Below are positions 36,245 through 47,900 of a DNA stretch of 64,000 bases, one piece after another (position 1 is the first letter of the stretch; every line of letters starts with the position of its first letter). Made by a program: the position numbers and the translations under genes. Origin of the DNA: Diadophis punctatus similis (Eukaryota > Chordata > Lepidosauria > Squamata > Dipsadidae). Where the stretch lies: NCBI GenBank assembly GCA_023053685.1, contig JALIGW010000059.1:992001-1056000 (forward strand), in the 5' to 3' direction. The notes under the pieces were generated by a model that did no database searches, was not told where the DNA came from, and saw nothing but the letters and a program-made list of their open reading frames with translations.

Positions 36245-37200
36245 TCCCTAGCGTCTGGAAAGCCGAATTCTCACATCATTTTCAGATCCGAGCTTTCCCT
36301 GAGGAGTTAGGCCAACCCGTATCATTGAATTTACCTTAGGACTCAATTCAGCCCGATAACTTCACTTTTGACACAGAGCTCAGAAATGAAAAAGAAACAC
36401 ATATTCCTGTTCCCTAGGGTCTGGAATGCCGAATTCTCACACCATTTTCAGATCCGAGCTTTCCCTGACGAGTTAGCCCAAGGCGTATCTCAGAATTTTC
36501 CATAGAACTGAATTCAGCCCGAAAACTTCACTTTTGACGCAGAGCTCAGAAATGAAAAAGAAACACATATTCCTGTTCCCTAGGGTCTGGAAAGCCGAAT
36601 TCTCACACCATTTTCAGATACGAGCTTTCCCTGAGGAGTTAGCCCAACCCGTATCATAGAATTTACCTTAGGACTCAATTCAGCCCGAAAACTTCACTTT
36701 TTACACAGAGCTCAGAAATGAAAAAGAAACACATATTCATGCTCTCCAGAGTCTGGAAAGCCAAAATCTCACACCATTTTCAGAACCGAGCTTTCCCTGA
36801 GGAGTTAGCCAAAGTCGTATTTTAGAATTTGCCTTGGGACTCAATTCAGCCCGAAAACTTCACTTTTGACACAGAGCTCAGAAATGAAAAAGAAACAGTT
36901 ATTCCTGTTTCCTATGGTCTGGAAAGCCAAATTCTCACACCATTTTCAGATCCGAGTTTTCCCTGACAAGATAGCCAAAGTCGTATCATAGAATTTACCA
37001 ATTCAGCCAGAAAACTTCACTATTGACAGAGAGCTCAGAAATGAAAAAGAAACAGTTATTCCTGTTCCCTAGGGTCTCGAAAACCAAATTCTCACACCAT
37101 TTTCAGATCCGAGCTTTCCCTGAGGAATTAGCCCAAGCCGTATCATAGAATTTACCAATTCAGTCCGAAAACTTCACTTTTGACACAGAGCTCAGAAATG
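36245..37200 (+). repeat. Satellite monomers joining region C to block A-like sequence
   Basis: This stretch holds the rarer CTGGAATGCCG form (near 36424), GATACGAGC, CATGCTCTCC, TTTCCTATGG, GAGTTTTCCCTG and TCTCGAAAACCAAATTC monomers. The order resembles 40.1-40.9 kb. A private TTTTTACACAG occurs near 36699 where other copies have TTTTGACACAG. I see nothing in it but monomers. Confidence 0.75.
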
Positions 37201-38540
37201 AAAAAGAAACACATATTCCTGTTCCCTAGCGTCTGGAAAGCCTAATTCTCACACCATTTTTAGATCCGAGCTTTCCCTGAGGAGTTAGCCCAAGCCGTAT
37301 CATACAATTTACCAATTCAGCCAGAAAACTTCACTATTGACACAGAGCTCAGAAATGAAAAAGAAACAGATATTCCTGTTCCCTAGGGTCTGGAAAGCCG
37401 AATTCTCACACCATTTTCAGATCCGAGCTTTCCCTGACGAGTTAGCCCAAGGCGTATCTCAGAATTTTCCATAGAAGTGAATTCCGCCCGAAAACTTCAC
37501 TTTTGACGCAGAGCTCAGAAATGAAAAAGAAACACATATTCCTGTTCCCTAGGGTCTGGAAAGCCGAATTCTCACACCATTTTCAGATACGAGCTTTCCC
37601 TGAGGAGTTAGCCCAACCCGTATCATAGAATTTACCTTAGGACTCAATTCAGCCCGAAAACTTCACTTTTGACACAGAGCTCAGAAATGAAAAAGAAACA
37701 CATATTCCTGTTCCCTAGCGTCTGGAAAGCCTAATTCTCACGCCATTTTCAGATCCGAGCTTTCCCTGAGGAGTTAGCCCAAGCCGTATCATAGAATTTA
37801 CCAATTCAGCCAGAAAACTTCACTATTGACACAGAGCTCAGAAATGAAAAAGAAACAGATATACCTGTTCCCTAGGGTCTGGAAAGCCGAATTCTCACAC
37901 CATTTTCAGATCCGAGCTTTCCCTGACAAGATAGCCAAAGTCGTATCATAGAATTTACCAATTCAGCCAGAAAACTTCACTATTGACAGAGAGCTCAGAA
38001 ATGAAAAAGAAACAGTTATTCCTGTTCCCTAGGGTCTCGAAAACCGAATTCTCACACCATTTTCAGATCCGAGCTTTCCCTGAGGAGTTAGCCCAAGCCG
38101 TATCATAGAATTTACCAATTCAGTCCGAAAACTTCACTTTTGACACAGAGCTCAGAAATGAAAAAGAAACAGATATTCCTGTTCCCTAGGGTCTTGAAAG
38201 CCGAATTCTCACACCATTTTCAGATCCGAGCTTTCCCTGACGAGTTAGCCCAAGGCGTATCTCAGAATTTTCCATAGAACTGAATTCAGCCCGAAAACTT
38301 CACTTTTGATGCAGAGCTCAGAAATGAAAAAGAAACACATATTCCTGTTCCCTAGCGTCTGGAAAGCCGAATTCTCACATCATTTTCAGATCCGAGCTTT
38401 CCCTGAGGAGTTAGGCCAACCCGTATCATTGAATTTACCTTAGGACTCAATTCAGCCCGAAAACTTCACTTTTGACACAGAGCTCAGAAATGAAAAAGAA
38501 ACACATATTCCTGTTCCCTAGCGTCTGGAAAGCCTAATTC
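37200..38540 (+). repeat. Block A-like segment, copy 5 (unduplicated form)
   Basis: This matches 7617-8757 at offset 29583 and then 9238 onward at offset 29103. The step of 480 bp shows that it lacks the local 480-bp duplication. It includes the rare GCCGTATCATACAATTTACC segment also found near 4640, 7712 and 14826. At about 38545 it switches to ATTTTTAGATCC, GACGTAGAG-type sequence. Confidence 0.78.
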
Positions 38541-38649
38541 TCACACCATTTTTAGATCCGAGCTTTCCCTGACGAGTTAGCCCAAGACGTATCTCAGAAT
38601 TTGCCATAGAACTGAATTCAGCTAGAAAACTTCACTTTTGACGTAGAGC

Positions 38650-40745
38650 TCAGAAATGAAAAAGAAACACATATTCATGCTCTCCAGGGTCTGGAAAGCC
38701 AAAATCTCACACCATTTTCAGAACCGAGCTTTCCCTGAGGAGTTAGCCAAAGTCGTATTTTAGAATTTGCCTTGGGACTCAATTCAGCCCGAAAACTTCA
38801 CTTTTGACACAGAGCTCAGAAATGAAAAAGAAACAGTTATTCCTGTTTCCTATGGTCTGGAAAGCCAAATTCTCACACCATTTTCAGATCCGAGCTTTCC
38901 CTGACGAGTTAGCCCAAGCCGTATCATAGAATTTACCAATTCAGCCAGAAAACTTCACTATTGACACAGAGCTCAGAAATGAAAAAGAAACAGATATTCC
39001 TGTTCCCTAGGGTCTGGAAAGCCAAATTCTCACACCATTTTTAGATCCGAGCTTTCCCTGACGAGTTAGCCCAAGACGTATCTCAGAATTTGCCATAGAA
39101 CTGAATTCAGCTAGAAAACTTCACTTTTGACGTAGAGCTCAGAAATGAAAAAGAAATACATATTCCTTTTCCCTAGGGTCTGGAAAACCGAATTCTCACA
39201 CCATTTTCAGAACCGAGCTTTCCCTGACAAGATAGCCAAAGTCGTATCATAGAATTTACCAATTCAGCCAGAAAACTTCACTATTGACAGAGAGCTCAGA
39301 AATGAAAAAGAAACAGTTATTCCTGTTCCCTAGGGTCTCGAAAACCGAATTCTCACACCATTTTCAGATCCGAGCTTTCCCTGAGGAGTTAGCCCAAGCC
39401 GTATCATAGAATTTACCAATTCAGTCCGAAAACTTCACTTTTGACAGAGAGCTCAGAAATGAAAAAGAAACAGATATTCCTGTTCCCTAGGGTCTTGAAA
39501 GCCGAATTCTCACACCATTTTCAGATCCGAGCTTTCCCTGACGAGTTAGCCCAAGGCGTATCTCAGAATTTTCCATAGAACTGAATTCAGCCTGAAAACT
39601 TCACTTTTGACGCAGAGCTCAGAAATGAAAAAGAAACACATATTCCTGTTCCCTAGGGTCTGGAAAGCCGAATTCTCACACAATTTTCAGATCCGAGCTT
39701 TCCCTGAGGACTTAGCCCAACCCGTATCATGCAATTTACCTTAGGACTCAATTCAGCCCGATAACTTCACTTTTGACACAGAGCTCAGAAATGAAAAAGA
39801 AACACATATTCCTGTTTCCTAGGGTCTGGAAAACCGAATTCTCACACCATTTTCAGATCCGAGCTTTCCCTGACAAGATAGCCAAAGTCGTATCATAGAA
39901 TTTACCAATTCAGCCAGAAAACTTCACTATTGACAGAGAGCTCAGAAATGAAAAAGAAACTCATATTCCTGTTCCCTAGGGTCTCGAAAACCGAATTCTC
40001 ACACCATTTTCAGATCCGAGCTTTCCCTGAGGAGTTAGCCCAAGCCGTATCATAGAATTTACCAATTCAGCCAGAAAACTTCACTATTGACACAGAGCTC
40101 AGAAATGAAAAAGAAACAGATATTCCTGTTCCCTAGGGTCTGGAAAGCCGAATTCTCACACCATTTTCAGATCCGAGCTTTCCCTGACGAGTTAGCCCAA
40201 GGCGTATCTCAGAATTTTCCATAGAACTGAATTCAGCCCGAAAACTTCACTTTTGACGCAGAGCTCAGAAATGAAAAAGAAACACATATTCCTGTTCCCT
40301 AGGGTCTGGAAAGCCGAATTCTCACACCATTTTCAGATACGAGCTTTCCCTGAGGAGTTAGCCCAACCCGTATCATAGAATTTACCTTAGGACTCAATTC
40401 AGCCCGAAAACTTCACTTTTGACACAGAGCTCAGAAATGAAAAAGAAACACATATTCATGCTCTCCAGAGTCTGGAAAGCCAAAATCTCACACCATTTTC
40501 AGAACCGAGCTTTCCCTGAGGAGTTAGCCAAAGTCGTATTTTAGAATTTGCCTTGGGACTCAATTCAGCCCGAAAACTTCACTTTTGACACAGAGCTCAG
40601 AAATGAAAAAGAAACAGTTATTCCTGTTTCCTATGGTCTGGAAAGCTAAATTCTCACACCATTTTCAGATCCGAGTTTTCCCTGACAAGATAGCCAAAGT
40701 CGTATCATAGAATTTACCAATTCAGCCAGAAAACTTCACTATTGA
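38650..40745 (+). repeat. 2.1-kb block E, copy 1
   Basis: This matches 42037-44130 at a constant offset of 3387 bp (ten long plus eleven short monomers). Private bases include ACACAATTTTCAG near 39680 and GAAACTCATATTCC near 39958. The right edge is GACAGAGAGCTC here versus GACACAGAGCTC in copy 2 at about 44131. Confidence 0.78.
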
Positions 40746-41660
40746 CAGAGAGCTCAGAAATGAAAAAGAAACAGTTATTCCTGTTCCCTAGGGTCTCGAA
40801 AACCGAATTCTCACACCATTTTCAGATCCGAACTTTCCCTGAGGAATTAGCCCAAGCCGTATCATAGAATTTACCAATTCAGTCCGAAAACTTCACTTTT
40901 GACACAGAGCTCAGAAATGAAAAAGAAACAGATATTCCTGTTCCCTAGGGTCTTGAAAGCCGAATTCTCACACCATTTTCAGATCCGAGCTTTCCCTGAC
41001 GAGTTAGCCCAAGGCGTATCTCAGAATTTTCCATAGAACTGAATTCAGCCCGAAAACTTCACTTTTGACGCAGAGCTCAGAAATGAAAAAGAAACACATA
41101 TTCCTGTTCCCTAGCGTCTGGAAAGCCGAATTCTCACATCATTTTCAGATCCGAGCTTTCCCTGAGGAGTTAGGCCAAGCCGTATCATAGAATTTACCAA
41201 TTCAGCCAGAAAACTTCACTTTTGACACAGAGCTCAGAAATGAAAAAGAAACACATATTCATGCTCTCCAGGGTCTGGAAAGCCAAAATCTCACACCATT
41301 TTCAGAACCGAGCTTTCCCTGAGGAGTTAGCCAAAGTCGTATTTTAGAATTTGCCTTGGGACTCAATTCAGCCCGAAAACTTCACTTTTGACACAGAGCT
41401 CAGAAATGAAAAAGAAACAGTTATTCCTGTTTCCTATGGTCTGGAAAGCCAAATTCTCACACCATTTTCAGATCCGAGCTTTCCCTGACGAGTTAGCCCA
41501 AGCCGTATCATAGAATTTACCAATTCAGCCAGAAAACTTCACTATTGACACAGAGCTCAGAAATGAAAAAGAAACAGATATTCCAGTTCCCTAGGGTCTG
41601 GAAAGCCAAATTCTCACACCATTTTTAGATCCGAGCTTTCCCTGACGAGTTAGCCCAAGA
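40410..41660 (+). repeat. 1.3-kb hybrid-marker block, copy 3 of 3
   Basis: This matches 17280-18560 at offset 23124, with the hybrid monomer at about 41125-41190. Private differences include GGAAAGCTAAATTC near 40640 and ATCCGAACTTTCC near 40830. The block continues into the 803-bp repeat of the next segment. Confidence 0.78.
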
Positions 41661-41989
41661 CGTATCTCAGAATTTGACATAGAACTGAATTCAGCTAGAA
41701 AACTTCACTTTTGACATAGAGCTCAGAAATGAAAAAGAAATACATATTCCTTTTCCCTAGGGTCTGGAAAACCGAATTCTCACACCATTTTCAGAACCGA
41801 GCTTTCCCTGACAAGATAGCCAAAGTCGTATCATAGAATTTACCAATTCAGCCAGAAAACTTCACTATTGACAGAGAGCTCAGAAATGAAAAAGAAACAG
41901 TTATTCCTGTTCCCTAGGGTCTCGAAAACCGAATTCTCACACCATTTTCAGATCCGAGCTTTCCCTGAGGAGTTAGCCCAAGCCGTATC

Positions 41990-44130
41990 ATAGAATTTAC
42001 CAATTCAGCCAGAAAACTTCACTTTTGACACAGAGCTCAGAAATGAAAAAGAAACACATATTCATGCTCTCCAGGGTCTGGAAAGCCAAAATCTCACACC
42101 ATTTTCAGAACCGAGCTTTCCCTGAGGAGTTAGCCAAAGTCGTATTTTAGAATTTGCCTTGGGACTCAATTCAGCCCGAAAACTTCACTTTTGACACAGA
42201 GCTCAGAAATGAAAAAGAAACAGTTATTCCTGTTTCCTATGGTCTGGAAAGCCAAATTCTCACACCATTTTCAGATCCGAGCTTTCCCTGACGAGTTAGC
42301 CCAAGCCGTATCATAGAATTTACCAATTCAGCCAGAAAACTTCACTATTGACACAGAGCTCAGAAATGAAAAAGAAACAGATATTCCTGTTCCCTAGGGT
42401 CTGAAAAGCCAAATTCTCACACCATTTTTAGATCAGAGCTTTCCCTGACGAGTTAGCCCAAGACGTATCTCAGAATTTGCCATAGAACTGAATTCAGCTA
42501 GAAAACTTCACTTTTGACGTAGAGCTCAGAAATGAAAAAGAAATACATATTCCTTTTCCCTAGGGTCTGGAAAACCGAATTCTCACACCATTTTCAGAAC
42601 CGAGCTTTCCCTGACAAGATAGCCAAAGTCGTATCATAGAATTTACCAATTCAGCCAGAAAACTTCACTATTGACAGAGAGCTCAGAAATGAAAAAGAAA
42701 CAGTTATTCCTGTTCCCTAGGGTCTCGAAAACCGAATTCTCACACCATTTTCAGATCCGAGCTTTCCCTGAGGAGTTAGCCCAAGCCGTATCATAGAATT
42801 TACCAATTCAGTCCAAAAACTTCACTTTTGACAGAGAGCTCAGAAATGAAAAAGAAACAGATATTCCTGTTCCCTAGGGTCTTGAAAGCCGAATTCTCAC
42901 ACCATTTTCAGATCCGAGCTTTCCCTGACGAGTTAGCCCAAGGCGTATCTCAGAATTTTCCATAGAACTGAATTCAGCCTGAAAACTTCACTTTTGACGC
43001 AGAGCTCAGAAATGAAAAAGAAACACATATTCCTGTTCCCTAGGGTCTGGAAAGTCGAATTCTCACACCATTTTCAGATCCGAGCTTTCCCTGAGGACTT
43101 AGCCCAACCCGTATCATGCAATTTACCTTAGGACTCAATTCAGCCCGATAACTTCACTTTTGACACAGAGCTCAGAAATGAAAAAGAAACACATATTCCT
43201 GTTTCCTAGGGTCTGGAAAACCGAATTCTCACACCATTTTCAGATCCGAGCTTTCCCTGACAAGATAGCCAAAGTCGTATCATAGAATTTACCAATTCAG
43301 CCAGAAAACTTCACTATTGACAGAGAGCTCAGAAATGAAAAAGAAACACATATTCCTGTTCCCTAGGGTCTCGAAAACCGAATTCTCACACCATTTTCAG
43401 ATCCGAGCTTTCCCTGAGGAGTTAGCCCAAGCCGTATCATAGAATTTACCAATTCAGCCAGAAAACTTCACTATTGACACAGAGCTCAGAAATGAAAAAG
43501 AAACAGATATTCCTGTTCCCTAGGGTCTGGAATGCCGAATTCTCACACCATTTTCAGATCCGAGCTTTCCCTGACGAGTTAGCCCAAGGCGTATCTCAGA
43601 ATTTTCCATAGAACTGAATTCAGCCCGAAAACTTCACTTTTGACGCAGAGCTCAGAAATGAAAAAGAAACACATATTCCTGTTCCCTAGGGTCTGGAAAG
43701 CCGAATTCTCACACCATTTTCAGATACGAGCTTTCCCTGAGGAGTTAGCCCAACCCGTATCATAGAATTAACCTTAGGACTCAATTCAGCCCGAAAACTT
43801 CACTTTTGACACAGAGCTCAGAAATGAAAAAGAAACACATATTCATGCTCTCCAGAGTCTGGAAAGCCAAAATCTCACACCATTTTCAGAACCGAGCTTT
43901 CCCTGAGGAGTTAGCCAAAGTCGTATTTTAGAATTTGCCTTGGGACTCAATTCAGCCCGAAAACTTCACTTTTGACACAGAGCTCAGAAATGAAAAAGAA
44001 ACAGTTATTCCTGTTTCCTATGGTCTGGAAAGCCAAATTCTCACACCATTTTCAGATCCGAGTTTTCCCTGACAAGATAGCCAAAGTCGTATCATAGAAT
44101 TTACCAATTCAGCCAGAAAACTTCACTATT
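41990..44130 (+). repeat. 2.1-kb block E, copy 2
   Basis: This is the counterpart of 38650-40745. Its left part also matches 41190-41600 at offset 803 bp (two long plus three short monomers). From 41990 to about 42920 it matches 44574-45505 at offset 2584. Private features are GGGTCTGAAAAGCC near 42400 (also near 44984) and AGATCAGAGC near 42431. Confidence 0.75.
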
Positions 44131-45790
44131 GACACAGAGCTCAGAAATGAAAAAGAAACAGATATTCCAGTTCCCTAGGGTCTGGAAAGCCAAATTCTCA
44201 CACCATTTTTAGATCCGAGCTTTCCCTGACGAGTTAGCCCAAGACGTATCTCAGAATTTGACATAGAACTGAATTCAGCTAGAAAACTTCACTTTTGACA
44301 TAGAGCTCAGAAATGAAAAAGAAATACATATTCCTTTTCCCTAGGGTCTGGAAAACCGAATTCTCACACCATTTTCAGAACCGAGCTTTCCCTGACAAGA
44401 TAGCCAAAGTCGTATCATAGAATTTACCAATTCAGCCAGAAAACTTCACTATTGACAGAGAGCTCAGAAATGAAAAAGAAACAGTTATTCCTGTTCCCTA
44501 GGGTCTCGAAAACCGAATTCTCACACCATTTTCAGATCCGAGCTTTCCCTGAGGAGTTAGCCCAAGCCGTATCATAGAATTTACCAATTCAGCCAGAAAA
44601 CTTCACTTTTGACACAGAGCTCAGAAATGAAAAAGAAACACATATTCATGCTCTCCAGGGTCTGGAAAGCCAAAATCTCACACCATTTTCAGAACCGAGC
44701 TTTCCCTGAGGAGTTAGCCAAAGTCGTATTTTAGAATTTGCCTTGGGACTCAATTCAGCCCGAAAACTTCACTTTTGACACAGAGCTCAGAAATGAAAAA
44801 GAAACAGTTATTCCTGTTTCCTATGGTCTGGAAAGCCAAATTCTCACACCATTTTCAGATCCGAGCTTTCCCTGACGAGTTAGCCCAAGCCGTATCATAG
44901 AATTTACCAATTCAGCCAGAAAACTTCACTATTGACACAGAGCTCAGAAATGAAAAAGAAACAGATATTCCTGTTCCCTAGGGTCTGAAAAGCCAAATTC
45001 TCACACCATTTTTAGATCCGAGCTTTCCCTGACGAGTTAGCCCAAGACGTATCTCAGAATTTGCCATAGAACTGAATTCAGCTAGAAAACTTCACTTTTG
45101 ACGTAGAGCTCAGAAATGAAAAAGAAATACATATTCCTTTTCCCTAGGGTCTGGAAAACCGAATTCTCACACCATTTTCAGAACCGAGCTTTCCCTGACA
45201 AGATAGCCAAAGTCGTATCATAGAATTTACCAATTCAGCCAGAAAACTTCACTATTGACAGAGAGCTCAGAAATGAAAAAGAAACAGTTATTCCTGTTCC
45301 CTAGGGTCTCGAAAACCGAATTCTCACACCATTTTCAGATCCGAGCTTTCCCTGAGGAGTTAGCCCAAGCCGTATCATAGAATTTACCAATTCAGTCCAA
45401 AAACTTCACTTTTGACAGAGAGCTCAGAAATGAAAAAGAAACAGATATTCCTGTTCCCTAGGGTCTTGAAAGCCGAATTCTCACACCATTTTCAGATCCG
45501 AGCTTTCCCTGACGAGTTAGCCCAACCCGTATCATGCAATTTACCTTAGGACTCAATTCAGCCCGATAACTTCACTTTTAACACAGAGCTCAGAAATGAA
45601 AAAGAAACACATATTCCTGTTTCCTAGCGTCTGGAAAACCGAATTCTCACACCATTTTCAGATCCGAGCTTTCCCTGACAAGATAGCCAAAGTCGTATCA
45701 TAGAATTTACCAATTCAGCCAGAAAACTTCACTATTGACAGAGAGCTCAGAAATGAAAAAGAAACACATATTCCTGTTCCCTAGGGTCTC
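44131..45790 (+). repeat. 2584-bp offset copy of 41.5-43.2 kb, with one monomer lost
   Basis: This aligns with 41.55-42.92 kb at offset 2584 (eight long plus eight short). After about 45510 the alignment resumes at offset 2418, so exactly one 166-bp monomer is missing. Both copies share ATTCCAGTTCCC (near 41580 and 44164) and GGGTCTGAAAAGCC. Confidence 0.78.
45500..45545 (+). other. Chimeric monomer marking a one-monomer deletion
   Basis: The monomer here joins CCCTGACGAGTTAGCCCAA to CCCGTATCATGCAATTTACC. In the parent copy the left half is followed by GGCGTATCTC, and the right half is preceded by GAGGACTTAGCCCAA. The exchange took place within the shared TTAGCCCAA segment and removed 166 bp relative to 42.92-43.12 kb. 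Confidence 0.75.
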
Positions 45791-47100
45791 GAAAACCGAA
45801 TTCTCACACCATTTTCAGATCCGAGCTTTCCCTGAGGAGTTAGCCCAAGCCGTATCATAGAATTTACCAATTCAGCCAGAAAACTTCACTATTGACACAG
45901 AGCTCAGAAATGAAAAAGAAACAGATATTCCTGTTCCCTAGGGTCTGGAATGCCGAATTCTCACACCATTTTCAGATCCGAGCTTTCCCTGACGAGTTAG
46001 CCCAAGGCGTATCTCAGAATTTTCCATAGAACTGAATTCAGCCCGAAAACTTCACTTTTGACGCAGAGCTCAGAAATGAAAAAGAAACACATATTCCTGT
46101 TCCCTAGGGTCTGGAAAGCCGAATTCTCACACCATTTTCAGATACGAGCTTTCCCTGAGGAGTTAGCCCAACCCGTATCATAGAATTTACCTTAGGACTC
46201 AATTCAGCCCGAAAACTTCACTTTTGACACAGAGCTCAGAAATGAAAAAGAAACACATATTCATGCTCTCCAGAGTCTGGAAAGCCAAAATCTCACACCA
46301 TTTTCAGAACCGAGCTTTCCCTGAGGAGTTAGCCAAAGTCGTATTTTAGAATTTGCCTTGGGACTCAATTCAGCCCGAAAACTTCACTTTTGACACAGAG
46401 CTCAGAAATGAAAAAGAAACAGTTATTCCTGTTCCCTAGGGTCTCGAAAACCAAATTCTCACACCATTTTCAGATCCGAGCTTTCCCTGAGGAGTTAGCC
46501 CAAGCCGTATCATAGAATTTACCAATTCAGCCAGAAAACTTCACTATTGACACAGAGCTCAGAAATGAAAAAGAAACAGATATTCCTGTTCCCTAGGGTC
46601 TGGAATGCCGAATTCTCACACCATTTTCAGATCCGAGCTTTCCCTGACGAGTTAGCCCAAGGCGTATCTCAGAATTTTCCATAGAACTGAATTCAGCCCG
46701 AAAACTTCACTTTTGACGCAGAGCTCAGAAATGAAAAAGAAACACATATTCCTGTTCCCTAGGGTCTGGAAAGCCGAATTCTCACACCATTTTCAGATAC
46801 GAGCTTTCCCTGAGGAGTTAGCCCAACCCGTATCATAGAATTTACCTTAGGACTCAATTCAGCCCGAAAACTTCACTTTTGACACAGAGCTCAGAAATGA
46901 AAAAGAAACACATATTCATGCTCTCCAGAGTCTGGAAAGCCAAAATCTCACACCATTTTCAGAACCGAGCTTTCCCTGAGGAGTTAGCCAAAGTCGTATT
47001 TTAGAATTTGCCTTGGGACTCAATTCAGCCCGAAAACTTCACTTTTGACACAGAGCTCAGAAATGAAAAAGAAACAGTTATTCCTGTTCCCTAGGGTCTC
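45790..47100 (+). repeat. Tandem duplication of a 655-bp four-monomer unit
   Basis: Two adjacent copies at offset 655 bp (three long plus one short monomer) run from about 45790 to 46444 and from 46445 to 47100. Each contains CTGGAATGCCG (near 45946 and 46601), GATACGAGC, CATGCTCTCC and TCTCGAAAACCAAATTC. The duplicated junction replaces the expected TTTCCTATGGTCTGG monomer by a hybrid CAGTTATTCCTGTTCCC, TAGGGTCTCG form. I saw almost no differences between the copies. Confidence 0.85.
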
Positions 47101-47900
47101 GAAAACCAAATTCTCACACCATTTTCAGATCCGAGTTTTCCCTGACAAGATAGCCAAAGTCGTATCATAGAATTTACCAATTCAGCCAGAAAACTTCACT
47201 ATTGACAGAGAGCTCAGAAATGAAAAAGAAACAGTTATTCCTGTTCCCTAGGGTCTCGAAAACCAAATTCTCACACCATTTTCAGATCCGAGCTTTCCCT
47301 GAGGAATTAGCCCAAGCCGTATCATAGAATTTACCAATTCAGTCCGAAAACTTCACTTTTGACACAGAGCTCAGAAATGAAAAAGAAACAGATATTCCTG
47401 TTCCCTAGGGTCTTGAAAGCCGAATTCTCACACCATTTTCAGATCCGAGCTTTCCCTGAGGAGTTAGGCCAACCCGTATCATTGAATTTACCTTAGGACT
47501 CAATTCAGCCCGAAAACTTCACTTTTGACACAGAGCTCAGAAATGAAAAAGAAACACATATTCCTGTTCCCTAGCGTCTGGAAAGCCTAATTCTCACGCC
47601 ATTTTCAGATCCGAGCTTTCCCTGAGGAGTTAGCCCAAGCCGTATCATAGAATTTACCAATTCAGCCAGAAAACTTCACTTTTGACACAGAGCTCAGAAA
47701 TGAAAAAGAAACACATATTCATGCTCTCCAGGGTCTGGAAAGCCAAAATCTCACACCATTTTCAGAACCGAGCTTTCCCTGAGGAGTTAGCCAAAGTCGT
47801 ATTTTAGAATTTGCCTTGGGACTCAATTCAGCCCGAAAACTTCACTTTTGACACAGAGCTCAGAAATGAAAAAGAAACAGTTATTCCTGTTTCCTATGGT
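47100..47900 (+). repeat. Satellite monomers between duplications
   Basis: This is ordinary monomer sequence: GAGTTTTCCCTGACAAG, TCTCGAAAACCAAATTC, GAGGAATTAGCC, GTCTTGAAAG, then GAGGAGTTAGGCCAACCCG, CCTAATTC and CATGCTCTCC. The GTCTTGAAAG copy near 47410 continues directly into a GAGGAGTTAGGCC, TTAGGACTC-box end. In other blocks those halves belong to two different monomers, so this is another likely exchange point. I see no other content. Confidence 0.7.
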
